A model generated the notes under the pieces. That model made no database searches. It had not been told where the DNA came from and saw nothing but the letters and a program-made list of their open reading frames with translations. The position numbers and the translations under genes are program-made. Shown piece by piece: positions 41,455 to 53,205 of a stretch of DNA of 64,000 nt (the stretch's first letter is position 1; every line of letters starts with the position of its first letter). Origin of the DNA: Clonostachys chloroleuca (taxonomy: Eukaryota; Ascomycota; Sordariomycetes; Hypocreales; Bionectriaceae); NCBI GenBank assembly GCA_037952775.1, contig JBANAY010000003.1, positions 5,952,001-6,016,000 on the forward strand. The letters are read 5' to 3'.

Positions 41455-44400
41455 CTACTTCTGCCCCTGCCTATATCCTAAGAATGGGGACTCTTCGTCG
41501 TCCAAGACTCCAATAGTCAATTCCGCTTCATCCTCCCAGTGTCCATATCCACCAAACCAACCCAGCACAAAGGAGAGCTCTCGCAGCTCCTCATATATCT
41601 TGCTTGGCGGCGTAAGTCGCAAATCCTCCGGGAAGTAACTTTTAATATTAGATTCATGAAGCAGAGCGTCCATCAATGCAGTGCTGTTAAAATCATCCGG
41701 TGCTACCCCCTTGAACTCCATGTCGATAAGCCAGCTATGTATACCGTGATAACGGCGTAGCACGGCTGATACTAGAGCCCAGATATTAACACTGGCAACA
41801 AGAGACAGTATCATCAGAATTGCGATAGTAACTGCCGGGTTCTGGATCAATCGAGTCCGATTTGGGTTCATGATCGTAGCCTTCACTTGGGGGAGCTCTC
41901 CGTGTTCTTTGGGGGCCATGTTTGAGGTTTCGTTGATGCCGAACCTCTGCTCAGAATTGACAAGCTGAGCAGTAGCCATCGCTACGTTAAAATGAAGAGC
42001 TTCCAAGATTTCAGATTCCTTGTCAGGGTTATCAAAGTCTTCAACCGCGATTGGGCCATATGGTTTTGTGATAGCTTTGAACTGGTCGTCAAATCCCTCG
42101 ATCAACTCATTTACATACATTCCCTGTGTAAAAACGGTGAGCAAGGAAGGTCTGAAGGTGGGAAATTCTGGCAAATTGACATCGAACAGCGGAACGCTGA
42201 ATGGCGGGCTCCAGGGTTTGGCGGTTGAAACATCGATCTTGGGGGGTCCGTATGGTCGATGGCGAAGTGTCCATCAGTCCACGTGAGCTTTGTTTCCGCC
42301 ATGACCTCGACCCAAGTGTAATTGCATTTCCATAGAGAAACGTACTCGAAGCCAAGATCCTTGCGATCTGGCGCAATGGAGAAATTCCCCCACAAGTACG
42401 TTTGCACCCTAAACGGCTGGTAACTTATCGATGGATCCGGGTCGCTGCATAGCCCTGCTTTTACAGCAGGGTTATCCAGTGACTCAAGAATTCCGGCGAT
42501 GTATGACCGCTTGTCCCGATGGGTCTTGCTGCTTGTCCCGATCCAATTAGTCAGTCTGTTCTCTCTGCCATCGCTGCAATTGAAGATCCGCAATGCTCTG
42601 ATTTCGTATTTAAAATTCAGACCGAATTGGTACGGGACAGAATCTAAAATGAGATCGTCACGAGGAACTCGATCACATGTAGGCACTAATATCGCTGCCG
42701 GAATACTCGCCATGGCAAGCATTCCAGGCTTCTGATCGACTTCCGGGTTGCTTATATCCAGAGAAGGAAACACCAAACCCTCGTAAGTGGATTCCGGGTA
42801 CGTGAAATTGGAAAAGGCTCTGGTGAGAATGAGACTATCCAAATTCAACCGAGTATCTGATTTGGTCTCTGGCGTCTTTGTTGAAATACGAGTCCCAAAC
42901 CAACTGGTCTGCGACAACTCTATGGCTGTCTCCTGTGGAATAACGGTAGGGCTAAACAGGACAGTCGACAACGCCGTTAGGACGAGGCAAATGGTAGCTA
43001 GAAGATGTGACAAAGTCACTGCGTAGATCTTCAGTCGGAGGGAGTGATATAAAGCCTTTAAGCCTATCATATCAAGGAGAGATATATCCAGTTGATCAAC
43101 CGAACAAAAATCGACATCTAATATTGACATGATGGCTAGATTTCGTAGAGTGGCATCTGAAGAGGTTGTGTACATGGCGACAACGAGAAATGCGAATACT
43201 GGTAAAGAGCTCCATAATAGCGGGTTAGTGTCTTCTGTGACGGTAGCCAGCCCTTGCGAGGTCTGAGATATTCTCAATGTCGTAGACAATCCAGCTATAA
43301 GCACAATTGTATAGATGACGAAGCAAATCCGGGAAGATTTCCTAACAACCGCAGGAGAGTAGGTTCCAGCCTTTATCCACTCTGCCTTCATCGTACGTCG
43401 TTTTTTTAATAAAGAAGTATCAATGAATGAATTTGAATGTCGATTCCCGAGGAAATACAGCATAGATCCGAGTATTGTTGCCGGGTCTCTATACCAAACA
43501 CTCACGATCCTTTTGGAATAAAAAACGAACCATAAGGAACTCAAGGCCATTATCCCAAAGACTGCACCCATTGCCACACATATGCCCTCGTTTGCCTGAA
43601 GCCTTTCGACTTTGATTGTTCTAGAGCCAGTGGTTTCCGTTGTGGTATCCTGGCGGAGGATATAGTTCGCGATAAATGGACGCAATGTCCTAATGAAGGA
43701 CGACAAAGCTTGCTGGAATATATGACTTTGATATCGAGTCTCATTCCCATTATCGAATGTTTTTCCAGATAGGATAGATAACTCTTGAACAATATCATTC
43801 AGCTCTCCTCTGCCAGCGGCTTCCGTAAGCCTGACCACCATTTGCCATGGGTCAGAGGGGATGAGAGTCTCTTCTGCGCCAGGTAGCTTCGTAACATTCG
43901 GGCTGATACCGTTATCCGAGATCTGAACTTTGGAAATGTATGCTCTTGAGGAGCATATAACGGCTGCAAGGCTGTTAAGTTCTGCAGTCGATTGATTCTG
44001 CTGAGAAGCTTTGAGAAGGCCCGCATAATACACAAACTGAGTGTTTGCTTGTATTAGAGACGAGCATGGATGAGGGGTTGCATCATTCCATGATATTTCT
44101 TCGAAATATTCTGGAAAGGTATCGAACTTATACGTTTCAGCTAAGTGGAAGTTGACAAGTGTCTCGCAATTTCGGAATTGAAGATCAGCGGAAAAATAAG
44201 ACCGGTCTGGGTATTCAACAATTCCCTGATAGGTGTAGTCTTGTAACGGCTCGCATTTTACGTCGACAAATAACCGATCAACTTGGACTTCTATTGGGCT
44301 CTCGATAGTGCCGCGAGAGCTCGGATATGGCCCGGCCAGTTCAAATGTTTGATAGGCGCATTCAGTTGAGACACCAAAAGGAAGCTCCATATCAAATTTC

Positions 44401-45170
44401 TGCAAAGCTTTGGCATTGAAATATGCTATTGCGTTGGATGAGTTGCTTAGATCATTCGTTGCTTCAAATGCACTAAGGGCACGGACTTGAATTGGCTCCG
44501 TTACTTGCATGCTTATCAGCTGGAATATATTGGCAGAAAGAACGATTTGAACTTTTAGGAGAACCGAGATTAAAACGACAAGAAAAACAAATGCATCTCG
44601 ACGCTTGAAAGACGTAATGAGGACGTTCGGTGTGATGAGGGAGGTGTAATCGAGCTCATTTGTGTCTGGTTTACCAGCATGCTCCGCCCTCCTTAGACAG
44701 ATCCAAGGCCAGTATCTTAGGGTTTGCAGTTCAACTCTCCACCAGAATATGGAAATGATTGTGATGACTACGGTGTTGATGGCTAGTTAGTTGACCTGAA
44801 ATCAAACAAGTTTCATAATGCAAACAGATTGTTATAGGAGGTTCTCCTTACAGGCAGTAGGGCCAAATCTCCACAGGTATTTGAGACCCTTCTGGGCGTC
44901 ATTCAGACCATCGTGGCGTTTTGAATAGGATGCGATACACGATATCGCGACAGTACAAACGGCGAATAGGATGCAGAATGTTCCAATGATAGCACCCCGT
45001 AGCCAGAAAGGACGCCAGAACATCTCATTGTCCGAATCATCGCGGACTGTTGGAAATGCATCCTCTCCAGTTTGCGGACCGAAGGTTGAGGGACTCAGAA
45101 CCCCTAATCGTATACTCTCTATAGTATGTCCTTTCTTACTTTTAGAGCTACTCTGGACTGTGGAAGGCAT
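41455..45170 (-). CDS. Large DUF3433 membrane protein with probable frameshift
   Basis: About 1,215 residues in two copies of a DUF3433-like unit, a fungal multi-TM family of unknown role. Exon 1 is 45170-44852; the intron is 44783-44851; exon 2 starts at 44782. Unit 1 has MFWRPFWLRGAIIGTFCILF, a GLKYLWRFGPTA block and RYWPWICLRR. Unit 2 has KRIVSVWYRDPATILGSMLY and the pair of TM segments around KIYAVTLSHLLATICLVLTALS. The frame breaks at a six-C run (plus-strand G 42241-42246). Upstream it reads WTDGHFAIDHTDPP, and one frame over it continues KIDVSTAKPWSPPFSVP to the natural stop at 41455. No intron fits this join. One C more would restore the frame, so this is either a sequencing/assembly error or a recently broken gene. 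Confidence 0.82.
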
Positions 45171-46840
45171 TCTGAGACTGTAAACCGAAATGTGAGGAAT
45201 GGACTTATCAATTGTGCAAATAAAGTATACTAAGGACTAGCCCAAGCAAAGGAGACATCCTACGATAATAAATGAAGAGATGAAAGAACAAATGAAGGGA
45301 GAAACCATGGACAAAGGATCTTGCTAAAGGAATAGGCTGCGGAGGGGACTTCAGGTTTCGGTGCAAAATTAGATGCAATGCTACAGACATGCGCATTCCT
45401 CAACCAAATATAGAAATCTAACACCGCAACAAATGTTGGGGGCACTGTTGGAAATGGGGGGAGAGATCGTCGCTCCATCTGCATAAAATCCTCCGATTTG
45501 GAGTTTTCTTTTATTAGGCGGTAACAATCGTAAGCTGCATATGGAGCTCTATGCTTACCTCTTAAGCGCTCGGCATTCATGCCCAAGGCCACTTGTGGGA
45601 TTTCAATGGACGAGTATCACTTGGCTTGCATGCTGGACGGTGGCGGCTTAGCTCAATCAGAGTAGCATTGGTTATGCGTGTAACTGCAGAGCTGACAGAC
45701 GAACATTGCTGCGGTAAGGCGGTATCAGATATTGAGCATCATACTATAATTATTCATGAGAAGTTATGACAGACTTTGATAGGCCGAACCGGTTGGTTGG
45801 AAAAGAAAACCAGGGTATCCTAGGGCACCGCACATCTCTGTTTAAGGGACCAAAGGGATTGACGGCCAGCTAACGGATGAGGCCTCGATGATCATGACTT
45901 ATAGGGGTAATAGCGGGATATATATTCCCGCGGTTTTCGTTGGGTTGGGGATGCCGTGTGCGACGCCATGACTCTAGATGACGCAGATGTCGTATACCAA
46001 AGTTGGCAACCGAAAACTGCCTGATATATCACAATGTGAACCAGAAGTGGGTAATATATGGACCGCCAGTAGAATCACGAGGCACTTTTGTTTAAGGCTG
46101 CGGAAAGTGATGCTGGGCAAACTGCACGTGGGTATCCCGGTCCTATTGCCCTATCAGCGGAAACGAGCCTCACACCGGGCCTCGATCTGCTTCGTGTTGT
46201 GGGCGAATATGTCCTCTCCATGCAGGGTGCGCTCACGGTTCGTTCAATATCGGTAACAACACTGGCATGCTTGAGAGTATGGATGTGCGCGTAATTGTCA
46301 TGCATGCGGGCATTGACTACCCACAGGCTGGAAATGGGCCTTTTGAGTTACGTATCCCGCGGAGATTGCATAACTCGGGGGTTTAAGCATGAGGCTACAC
46401 CGGAATACGCACCGTTTATGTTTGGTTAGACAGAACGCACTGGTGGCTGCAGGTAACGCCATCGGGAATCACAAGTCTCACTTTTGTTAGACACCCCTCT
46501 TTTGCTCCCTCCGTCATCACACAGCTGTACTGGTATTGCTCAGGGGATAAATATTGTATTATGCATGGTCGGAGCGCTTAAGCGACATAAGTACTCAGGG
46601 GGCCTTCTGCTATGCATTCCTGGTAACTGATCAATAACGGGCGGAAACGACTCTATGAAATATATTCACGCGAACATGATAACTTGTTGCTCACCGATTG
46701 AACATTCTGAACAGGTTATGTTGGGCAAGTTAGGCTTCGGGTGGACTCGGGCTGCCTGGGGCGCCTTACAGTGAGCCTGACATGGCGCGGCCTGTTCCGA
46801 CGACCGGCACATATTCATGAGTATAGGAGAGGGGTAAAGA
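45171..46840. other. Intergenic, 1.7 kb
   Basis: A 110-codon minus frame (45260-45592) with a hydrophobic end and several plus frames near 46000-46300 are unsupported. No gene recognised. Confidence 0.35.
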
Positions 46841-46854
46841 CTACCGGATGACAT

Positions 46855-46931
46855 AGTAGTATTCTAGAACTAATTCTGTGCAATTGGGGGTTTAACCTGA
46901 CATGGTAGGGTTCTAGAACTAATTCTCTGTT

Positions 46932-46963
<32 letters not shown>

Positions 46964-46992
46964 TCAGCTGGCATTGTAGTGTTCTAGAACTG
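46855..46992 (+). repeat. Tandem TTCTAGAA repeat with T12G20 tract
   Basis: Three degenerate units share a core of the form (GACATNGTAGNNTTCTAGAACTNAT). The TTCTAGAACT cores start at 46862, 46911 and 46982. Between the first two the linker contains TTGGGGGTTT. Between the second and third the same place is a run of 12 T (46930-46941) followed by 20 G (46942-46961) and TTT. TTCTAGAA is a perfect palindrome and also has the form of a heat-shock element half-site pair (TTCNNGAA). The G run could form a G-quadruplex. No open frame crosses it. Confidence 0.75.
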
Positions 46993-48284
46993 ATACTTAA
47001 GTATAATAGCAAATATATGTACCGGGAAAGTTGCTTTAAATATAAATTAGGAAGCATGGCGAATATATATACAATAACCATCGCCTCTAACTATCCAAGC
47101 CGTTAGAGGGCTATTTCAAAGCTGCCGGTCTGACAGCTTCGCCCATAGGTTACGCTCCTCGGGATCCTCTAGATACATCGCGTTGGCCAGGACCGTAGGG
47201 CACGTTCCAGGACATTGCCAGTCCCAGGACGCTGGCGTACAGGAAACGGTGGCGAGTCGACAGCGCAAGAGCGCTAGCGGCCAACCAGTTAGCTAGCTAA
47301 AGGGTGCTGAGGTGGAAAGGGATCGGCCGTCAATATAATGCCAAGAGGGAAAGCCGAGAAATAGACATCACGATGGCGTTAGGAGCTGGATATCACATTG
47401 ACTCAACCTAGCCTTATAGTCTAAATATTGGGAAGGATGCCGTGCTTTATATAGAAGATCCCGCATAGCAGTAAAAGCTGAATTGCAACGATTTTCGCAC
47501 TGGGAACATTCGGCCCATCTTGGACGGCACTGCGTTGACTAGAAGTTGAACAACCTATTATCTGAGTGAGGGACTGCTAAACAATAAACGAGCTTTCGCT
47601 ATTAAATTAACATTTGGGATTACCGGTTAGCTGTGCTCTCTTTGGACGCTACTTTCTGAAAAGGCAACGGGCATACGTTCCGAGAGTAGATTAAGCGACA
47701 TACTGACACTTGGCACATGACCATCTTTAGAAGGGAGGGATGGGCGACGGCTAGAAAATGCCAACAGTAAGGGGAAGAGATATTTCAGACTTAAATTATT
47801 AGCATGGATCTTAGATTCGATCAGTCCAGTTGCACCTGCATGAGATATCAATGCCGAGCGTACAGGAAGACGCCGCGGGAGTTGATCTTCAGTCGTAAGA
47901 GCAGATCAGAAATTGCACTGACAGGTTGAGCATTTATGATTTGGCCTCGAGCTTTGTTTCTGCGGGCTTTTGTTTTGCGAAAGGCTGATTTTCCCCCAGG
48001 CTAGATTCTTGCTGATTTGATCAATTTCTCTCACTCTAAATATGATCAACGGGAGCATCCAATGGTCGTCCACCATCAGGATGCCATCAACCTCAATGAT
48101 CAAATGCTTGCACTGTCCTGAAGAGCAAGGTCTTCTTGTTTTGTCTCTTGTAGTACTGGAGCTTTTCCATTCTTCGACTATATCCAGCCAACAGACGCTA
48201 AGGATATCAAGATTTGGGACACTCAGCTGGTGATGAGTTGTCCATATGGCTATGTTCGAGCTTATCTATCTTGACTTTCAGCAA
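46993..48284. other. Gene-poor stretch with possible coding relic
   Basis: Minus strand 47130-47275 shows a protein-like run (RHRFLYASVLGLAMSWNVPY) that breaks and seems to continue in another frame (VLANAMYLEDPEERNLW). It may be a decayed mobile-element gene, but I do not recognise the family. The rest shows nothing. Confidence 0.3.
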
Positions 48285-50162
48285 TTAGAGAAGAATGATG
48301 TCCTGTAAATCAAGGGCTTCCCCAGGCGCTTCCGACGTCATAATTTCCCCAAACATCATATTTTGGACGCTGGCGTCACCAACAAACGTGAATATCATAG
48401 ACTCTTGGCCATCCGTTCCGTGGCTCACATTCCGCAGGACGTAGGGCACTCTTCCACCGGAAATCACAACTAGAGTGTCCCCAGCTTCCATTGGTTCGGG
48501 ACCAAACCCAACAAAGCCATTCTCAGCCACAAAGTAGCGTCTTCCAGAACTCGTAAAGCGAACGAAATTATCAAATTCTCTCGCGTCATTTCTCGCTTCC
48601 AAAACAAGTGATGCCGGCTTATCGTTCGTGAACCAACTGACCCATGTGTCATAGGCTCTTTCCAATCCATCATGAGACCAGGAATGAGGGATCAAGTAGC
48701 CACAAAGAAAGAGACGGAATTCCTTCTCTCTCTGGGATAATTCTTCGTTACTATTTAAAGAATGTTCGACACCATTTTTGGGCAAGCAAGCAAGTCGCCG
48801 CCATTCTTCCAAGACCAGTCTCCCAGGAAGTGAACTCTCATCTCGCGGGCAGCCGGGCACTATTTCGGAAATCTTAGAAATGATCAAAGCCTGTGTGCGA
48901 ATCTTGCCTGGGGCTATGGCTTTCCACGAGGGCCTCGTCGGGCCTGAGGCTTGGAACTGGTCTAAGAACTTCATCCGCTCCCCATGCATTAAGTGGGAAG
49001 TTGCGTCCATTTCTGCAGTCCAGTCAGGCACCCAGCTTGGCAGCGTATGCATTCGTTGTTTGATGAAAGAACCTCTCAGCACATGACTGAGAACGTTGAG
49101 TGACTCGGAGTTCTCAATCATCTTCAACGCGATAGACTCGTATAGCTGAGCTTCCGGGATTTTGTAGTCGACTTCGATGTTCTTTCGTAAGGTTTCGTCT
49201 TTAAATTTTAGCCCAAGCATACCAAATATTCGATCGCGAGGATCCGAACAATCCCGAGTCCGGAATAATGCCATGGCATCCAAGAGGTTATAGATTGAAT
49301 ACTCCTCCGGTTTCAGCATATTTTGGAGAGCATCGAGGCGTAAAGTGGCGTGAAATAATGTCAATGAGCCGTGTATTTTGCTCGGAATATCCAAGTAACC
49401 CCTGGCATTCCCATCGATTGCTCGCCGAGCAGCCCAGCAACACGTTCTCTCGTGATGTACCAGGCTTTTGAAAGCAGCTTGAATCGTGCTACCTCCCAAA
49501 CGGCGCTTTCCGCATTGAAACACAACCTCCTTGGCAAGCACATACTCTTGCACTGGCCAGATGCGTGTCCACCAAGGAGCGGCGAAGAAAGCGATAAAGG
49601 ATTCACGTAATTCTTCAGAAGCGACAGTCAGGCCCTCGACTGTGATATGTGGAGAGAGATCTGGGTTAAAGTGCATCTCGGGGTTTAACGCCACCTGCTC
49701 CAGGAACGTCATGCCAAAATTGAGCGGCTCGGATTCAAGGGACAAGAATACTCGGACGGACGTTGCCAAGGAATATACCTCGCGCATCAAGAGCACCTGC
49801 GCAGACCTCTCATCAATATCGTCTTGGTTTATGCATAGGGCATCGATCCAAAAGAAGTCGGAGGATTCATCGACAAAGAGGCACTGAAGTATGTCGTATA
49901 GATTGCGAGTTAGGCGGACAGGGTGACCAGAGACTTGTACATCAACTGTTTTCTCAACGTCGCCCCAGGCGTATGACAGAGCTACAAAGTTCGGTATCTG
50001 CGTCTGATCCAAGCTCACCACATGGAACGATAAACATAGTGGCTCCCCGGTAAGCGCAGCAGTCGATGAAGCTAAGCTCCCATCGTTGTCGTGAGTACGG
50101 GCAAGAGATGGTATGCGAAGCAGCCGTACTTCTCGGCTACCCAGCGTGCTGTAACCCGTCAT
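48285..50162 (-). CDS. HET-domain (heterokaryon incompatibility) protein
   Basis: Intronless frame of 625 aa. The HET domain spans about residues 58-205: FVALSYAWGDVEKTVDVQ, VRLTRNLYDILQCL, FWIDALCINQDDIDERSAQV, LLMREVYSLATSVRVFLSLE and WWTRIWPVQEYVLAKEVVFQ. A central block has FRTRDCSDPRDRIFGMLGL, then the acidic stretch with DYKIPEAQLYESIALKMI and LPSWVPDWTAEM. The C-terminal segment SSGRRYFVAENGFVGFGPE, with GGRVPYVLRNV and FVGDASVQNMMFGE, is the standard HET tail, also present in the ankyrin-HET protein at 20203. No extra domain. Expected role is cell death on non-self fusion; the partner locus is not identifiable here. Confidence 0.93.
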   Translation of the reverse strand: MTGYSTLGSREVRLLRIPSLARTHDNDGSLASSTAALTGEPLCLSFHVVSLDQTQIPNFVALSYAWGDVEKTVDVQVSGHPVRLTRNLYDILQCLFVDESSDFFWIDALCINQDDIDERSAQVLLMREVYSLATSVRVFLSLESEPLNFGMTFLEQVALNPEMHFNPDLSPHITVEGLTVASEELRESFIAFFAAPWWTRIWPVQEYVLAKEVVFQCGKRRLGGSTIQAAFKSLVHHERTCCWAARRAIDGNARGYLDIPSKIHGSLTLFHATLRLDALQNMLKPEEYSIYNLLDAMALFRTRDCSDPRDRIFGMLGLKFKDETLRKNIEVDYKIPEAQLYESIALKMIENSESLNVLSHVLRGSFIKQRMHTLPSWVPDWTAEMDATSHLMHGERMKFLDQFQASGPTRPSWKAIAPGKIRTQALIISKISEIVPGCPRDESSLPGRLVLEEWRRLACLPKNGVEHSLNSNEELSQREKEFRLFLCGYLIPHSWSHDGLERAYDTWVSWFTNDKPASLVLEARNDAREFDNFVRFTSSGRRYFVAENGFVGFGPEPMEAGDTLVVISGGRVPYVLRNVSHGTDGQESMIFTFVGDASVQNMMFGEIMTSEAPGEALDLQDIILL

Positions 50163-51641
50163 GTCTGGTGTGAAGTGAACCTCGCGCCCGTCTCGATCAA
50201 ATAATGTATGTGTCAGAGTATCATCACGCTTGGCTCCAGTGAGTTTCAGGGACTCAACGTCACATTTCTAGCCTCTTCCTAGTGCCCCTGTTATCTACGA
50301 AACCCCGATAGTCCAATTTCCGTCCTCACGCCACATTTTTGACTGTTTAGATGGTTGGGCACTTCTCAACCACGACTGTAGTCAAACGTTCAACCAACCG
50401 CCCCCCAGCCCGGTTCCTGTCTAGCCATTTGTTGAAAGCCTAGTCACTGGTTTACAGGTCCGTGGCTTGGTTCTCAGTTCAACAGTTGGAGGCTGTGCTA
50501 TTTTCTCTGCATGCAATCCCTATAATGTTATTACAAGTGTGTACAGAAATGCAGGGAGTTTTCGACTGCCTCGCCCATCCGTCTCTTAGCCTACTCTATA
50601 AGGAAACTCAGTCAGGAAACATTGTTCTGTTGCCACAGCAAGCAGCCGTACCAGATTACAATGCTTGCAAAGAAGCCAGGCAATTTGAACACACTGATCT
50701 CAATTGAACGAACCAGCATTCAATTAATAACAATAAATCAGTTCCATGTCCACGGCGACCTTTTCATTGCGTCGAATCGCTGATCGCTTTTAGCCGACAA
50801 TCCTATTGTTTGTCAGGGACGCATCGAACAAGAGCCTCGGAACTAAGAGGTGATGGCACTTCTGAGTGCGGATATGAAACCGTCGCGCAATTGATTACAA
50901 GGTCTTACAAAGCACACCACGCCTGAACTTAGTCTCTTCATGCATCTGCCAATGGCCTCATGATTGTTCGTAGACGTTGACCCACTCGTCTGGTGGTGGA
51001 GCCGAAGAAGCGGAATGACGGAAACGAGGAACAACTTGTAAGGCTGAGCATCGGCCATCCCCATAGAACAAGATGGACGCAGATTGAGCTTTTCTCAGAG
51101 CTGTTGGGAATTAGAGGATGGCACTTCTTTTGATCCCAGCGCACGACCTGAAAATCGATGGCAATGGCTATACCCTGGGCCAGACGGAGCAATCAAACTG
51201 AAATTGCATCCATCACATACAAGGAATAAGTCATCAACGTGACGATAAAAACATGCTACTGTAGCTGACTTAACCATTAACTACCACTAATAGTGGTCAT
51301 TCAACGCTGCTGGTGGCTTACATATATGCCTCTTTGTCAGCGGGAATGATGCTGCCCGGAATTGCGGAGTTTCGGAGTCCCGGAACGGACGTCTCATGAT
51401 AACAACAACCACAATCAACTTAGAAGAGATGTAGTCCAGATCACTAGATTTCCTGTGTATATATATGAACATGATATCCCACGATACAACAAATACTCAT
51501 CATCAAAATACTCAAGACATCCAGTTCATCATACCCTTCAGTCTCAACACGTCCACTACTCCTGTTTCAGATCCCACAGCCTTCGACCATCTACATCAAG
51601 CTGAACCTCCAGATACCAATACAGACATCAAAGTCCTTACA
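50163..51641. other. Intergenic, 1.5 kb
   Basis: No recognised gene. Contains the promoters of the HET gene (left) and of the reductase (right). Short frames at 50843-51277 (minus) have no motif. Confidence 0.4.
51458..51465 (+). promoter_or_regulatory. TATA box of the reductase gene
   Basis: TATATATA lies about 180 bases before the chosen ATG at 51642. The frame of the reductase is also open upstream to an ATG at 51465, right behind the box. The Rossmann motif sits only ten residues after 51642, which favours 51642. Confidence 0.5.
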
Positions 51642-52801
51642 ATGGTCAAGACAGTCCTCATTACAGGTGCCTCTGGGTACATCGCAACTCATACAATTGA
51701 CTCTTTTCTCCGCCAGGGCTACAATGTCCGTGGAACTGTCCGGTCCCAAAAATCAGCATCAGAGGTTCTAAAGACACACGCCAAGTATCCCGGGCAATTG
51801 ACTACAGTCATTGTCCCAGATATCGCAGCGCCCAACGCATTCGACGAGGCTGTCAAGGGTGTAGATGGCGTAAGTCAGACATTACCTGGATACTTGAATC
51901 GTCACGCTAACAGATACAGATTATCCATTTAGCCTCCCCATTCATCACAAATGCCGTTAATTTCGACAAGGAGCTCTTCCAACCGGCTGTCAAGGGAACC
52001 ACCAGTGTCTTGGAGTCCGCCCAGAAATTCAACCCTAGCATTACTAGAATTGTTATCACCTCGTCATTCGCCTCCGTTCTTGACCCGGCTCAGGGTACTC
52101 GCCCTGGCTACACATACACTGAAGCAGACTGGAACCCAGTCACACCTGAGACAGCCTCAGCCAATCCTGTTGTGGCATACCTCGCCTCCAAGACGTTTGC
52201 AGAGAAAGCAGCGTGGGACTTCGTTAGGGATAACAAGGTACGCCAGGAAACGTTCCCTGTAGCTGAATTACCATTCTGACCTTTTGAGCAGCCAAACTTT
52301 GACATCACTACACTTTTGCCTCCTATGGTCTACGGTCCAGCTGACCAACATGTCGAGGACGCTACCAAGCTAAACACCTCCTCGGCGGATATCTACAGAC
52401 TCATCGATGGCTCTGAGAACGAAGTGCCTGATACATCTTTCTGGGCATTTGCCGATGTCCGTGACCGTACGTCACTGTCCTTCCTTAGACCATTTACTCT
52501 TGCTAACTGGCAATATGCAGTCGCCGAGGCTCACGTGAGAGCATTCGAGAGGCCCGAGGCAGCTGGCCAGCGCTACCTGATCACTAGCTCAGGCTACAGC
52601 TACCAGAACGTTGTCGACATCATTCGTGAGAAATTCCCAGAGCTACGTGAGAAGACTCCTAAAGGTAACACCGGGGCTCCTCTTCCCCCAGTCTACCGTC
52701 TTGACACATCCAAGGCCATCAAGGAGCTCGGTATGACATTTAGGACTCTGGAGGAGACCATTGTGGACACTGTAAACAGCTTTGCAAAGCTGCAACAGTA
52801 G
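51642..52801 (+). CDS. NAD(P)-dependent reductase, dihydroflavonol-4-reductase/Gre2-like
   Basis: Extended short-chain dehydrogenase that reduces aldehydes or ketones with NADPH. Four exons (51642-51869, 51920-52237, 52292-52466 and 52521-52801) give 333 aa; introns are 50-54 nt. The N-terminal dinucleotide motif is VLITGASGYIATHTIDSFLR, followed by the NADP-preferring VRGTVRS. Then come VDGIIHLASPF, the catalytic Ser block RIVITSSFASVLD, and the Tyr-Lys pair in VVAYLASKTFAEKAAWDF. The block TTLLPPMVYGPADQ and DVRDLAEAHVRAFERPEA complete the family pattern. The C-terminal KELGMTFRTLEETIVDTV is also typical. Probable substrates are methylglyoxal-like or aromatic carbonyls; none can be named. 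No biosynthetic gene cluster is visible around it. Confidence 0.93.
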
Positions 52802-53205
52802 GTGCCGCCTATGAGAATTGGTATAGAAGTACCGCCTTCGACAGTTTTGAAATGTATTACATTTATTCGATTGCTAGTTATTCTTTCACTTATCGACAGC
52901 CAACCAGATGCTTCATAGAATAATATTCATATTTATAGTAATATTCTGAACATATCCCCGTTACTTTTGAGACTTAGACTGAGATGGCCCAGGGGTAAGC
53001 TATTATATATATCCTCATTATTCAATTATTCAGATATGGGATACCGCACTATAAGTATAGTCAAGTGACAGGGCATGCTTGGCCGAGTCATTTTGCAGCT
53101 GGAAGGCAGAGGTATATAAGCTTAGAGTAAATTACATTAGAACTAAATATTATATACATAAGACATCGAAGTAAGAACTAGCGTAATTATGAATCTGCTT
53201 TCACA
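52802..53205. other. Intergenic, convergent 3' flanks, AT-rich
   Basis: The 0.4 kb between the convergent reductase and S41 peptidase genes is AT-rich and has no frame of interest. Confidence 0.45.
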
